Shown here in pieces: positions 22,148-22,893 of a DNA stretch of 22,893 nt (position 1 is the first letter of the stretch; each line of letters opens with the position of its first letter). Below the pieces are notes generated by a model, which saw only the letters and a list, made by a program, of their open reading frames with translations, did no database searches and was not told the origin of the DNA. Source of the DNA: Acidobacteriota bacterium (GTDB taxonomy: Bacteria > Acidobacteriota > Blastocatellia > Pyrinomonadales > Pyrinomonadaceae). The translations under genes were made by a program, and so were the position numbers. The DNA lies in assembly GCA_023389035.1 (NCBI GenBank), contig JAEWFC010000036.1, forward strand, positions 1 through 22,893. The letters run 5' to 3'.

Positions 22148-22726
22148 ATGAGCCAGCTTTCAAGCCTCGTTGCCGCCGAAATAGCCCGCATCGCCGCCGA
22201 ACAGGATCAACGGGTCACAAGAGAGGACGCAGCACTGGCCGGGCAGCTCGCCGGTGATATCGTCGATGCCCTCATCAAGATGAGCGTCGATCGACGCGCA
22301 CTCGCAAGCCGCAACAGGGGCAAGATCGCCCGAGATCTCATTTTCAATCTACTCAACGTTGAAGTACCGGCAAAGGAACGACGGAAGTCCAAACCCGAGC
22401 CTTGGTATGCTGAAGAGTGGGCTGGCCCGGTGGCCGGTCCTACGGTGATTGAACGCGACTTCGGGATCGCTCGTTCGACGCTCTACAAGTGGCAACGCGA
22501 CGGGCATGTGATCGCCTTGTCGAAGGGACGCAAGAAATACGCGTTCCCACTCCGACAATTTGTTGACGGCAGACCAGTTCGACGCATCAAAGAACTTGCG
22601 GACCGCTTCGGCAGCCATCGGGAGGCTTGGATCTGGATGTGCGCAGTCCATCCTGCATTAGGAGAAGCGCCGATCGAGTTTCTACGAAGAGGGGACGAAC
22701 GCCCCGTTCTCGTAGTCATGCCATAA
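22148..22726 (+). CDS. DUF2384 (Xre/MbcA/ParS toxin-binding) antitoxin-like protein
   Basis: A 192-aa protein. The C-terminal region at about 150-188 (FGSHREAWIWMCAVHPALGE, then APIEFLRRG) matches the toxin-binding domain of Xre/MbcA/ParS antitoxins, which neutralise RES-family NAD-degrading toxins. Before it, about 95-140 (PTVIERDFGIARSTLYKWQR, then RKKYAFPLRQF) resembles a MerR-like or excisionase-like DNA-binding unit, so it may also repress transcription. The N-terminal 90 residues are helical and charged. No RES toxin gene is adjacent on either side. ATG 22148 is preferred; the ribosome site is weak, and GTG 22076 is an in-frame alternative. Confidence 0.75.
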   Translation: MSQLSSLVAAEIARIAAEQDQRVTREDAALAGQLAGDIVDALIKMSVDRRALASRNRGKIARDLIFNLLNVEVPAKERRKSKPEPWYAEEWAGPVAGPTVIERDFGIARSTLYKWQRDGHVIALSKGRKKYAFPLRQFVDGRPVRRIKELADRFGSHREAWIWMCAVHPALGEAPIEFLRRGDERPVLVVMP

Positions 22727-22731
22727 GAAAA

Positions 22732-22755
22732 AACCCGGCGGTAGCCCGCCGGGTT
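22732..22755 (-). terminator. Rho-independent terminator of the porin gene
   Basis: A 10-bp perfect stem (AACCCGGCGG paired with CCGCCGGGTT, loop TAGC) is followed on the minus strand by a run of T residues (complement of the A run at 22728-22733). It ends the leftward porin transcript; the same stem may also help stop the rightward antitoxin gene. Confidence 0.85.
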
Positions 22756-22783
22756 CTCAATTCAAGCTAGGACCGGTTCGGTC

Positions 22784-22893
22784 TTAGAACGAGCGCTGGA
22801 AGCGCAGGAAGCCCGAGTTGGTCGACGGACGAAGGTCGATGTCCGTGTAGACGTACTCAGCGCGGACTTCGAAGTTCGTGACCGGGGTCCAGA
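22784..22893 (-). CDS. Porin, C-terminal end (cut by window edge)
   Basis: The last 36 codons of a minus-strand gene read WTPVTNFEVRAEYVYTDIDL and end GFLRFQRSF before TAA. The alternating hydrophobic pattern and terminal Phe are the signature of a final outer-membrane beta strand recognised by the BAM complex. The GFLRFQRSF ending is typical of rhizobial 16-strand porins (Porin_2 family). The rest lies outside the window. Confidence 0.85.
   Translation of the reverse strand, partial: WTPVTNFEVRAEYVYTDIDLRPSTNSGFLRFQRSF

Overview
The window reads as chromosome or island DNA from an alphaproteobacterium, most likely of the Rhizobiales. The grounds are the base composition and codon use of the large genes, an IS5/IS3 scar of a kind common in rhizobia, and the C-terminus of a rhizobial-type porin ending in Phe at the right edge. 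No rRNA, tRNA or CRISPR array was seen.

Layout. Left edge (1-376): an IS3-family end has inserted into an IS5-family transposase gene. 377-3235: accessory DNA with a small membrane protein, a long stretch without a supported gene, an orphan LuxR/NarL-type regulator whose receiver lacks its phospho-acceptor Asp, and a small unknown gene closed by a hairpin. 3245-17689 (minus strand): one apparent operon, transcribed leftwards. It holds a giant RTX protein of about 2924 aa with two animal-type heme peroxidase domains, then a type I secretion ABC transporter, an 811-aa RTX protein with an N-terminal membrane helix and a collagen-like linker, and an HlyD-family adaptor. 17690-17978: a divergent promoter region with direct repeats. 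17979-20056 (plus strand): a NarL-type histidine kinase and response regulator, translationally coupled. 20309-22726: two small secreted proteins of unknown function, a decayed NTF2-like gene, and a DUF2384 (Xre/MbcA/ParS-type) antitoxin-like protein without a visible toxin. 22732-22893: a strong terminator and the end of a porin gene on the minus strand.

How it may work together. The kinase senses an unknown periplasmic signal and phosphorylates the regulator, which probably acts on the divergent promoter through the direct repeats. The target operon makes an exported calcium-binding double heme peroxidase together with its own ABC transporter and adaptor; the TolC-like outer membrane pore must come from elsewhere. 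The peroxidase architecture (animal heme peroxidase plus RTX, no Sec signal) is that of the MopA-type Mn(II)-oxidising or superoxide-generating peroxidases known from Aurantimonas, Erythrobacter and relatives. The substrate cannot be read from the sequence. The least familiar part is the membrane-anchored, cysteine-containing RTX protein encoded between the transporter and the adaptor. The pieces and coordinates are seen directly; operon membership, regulation and substrate are inference.
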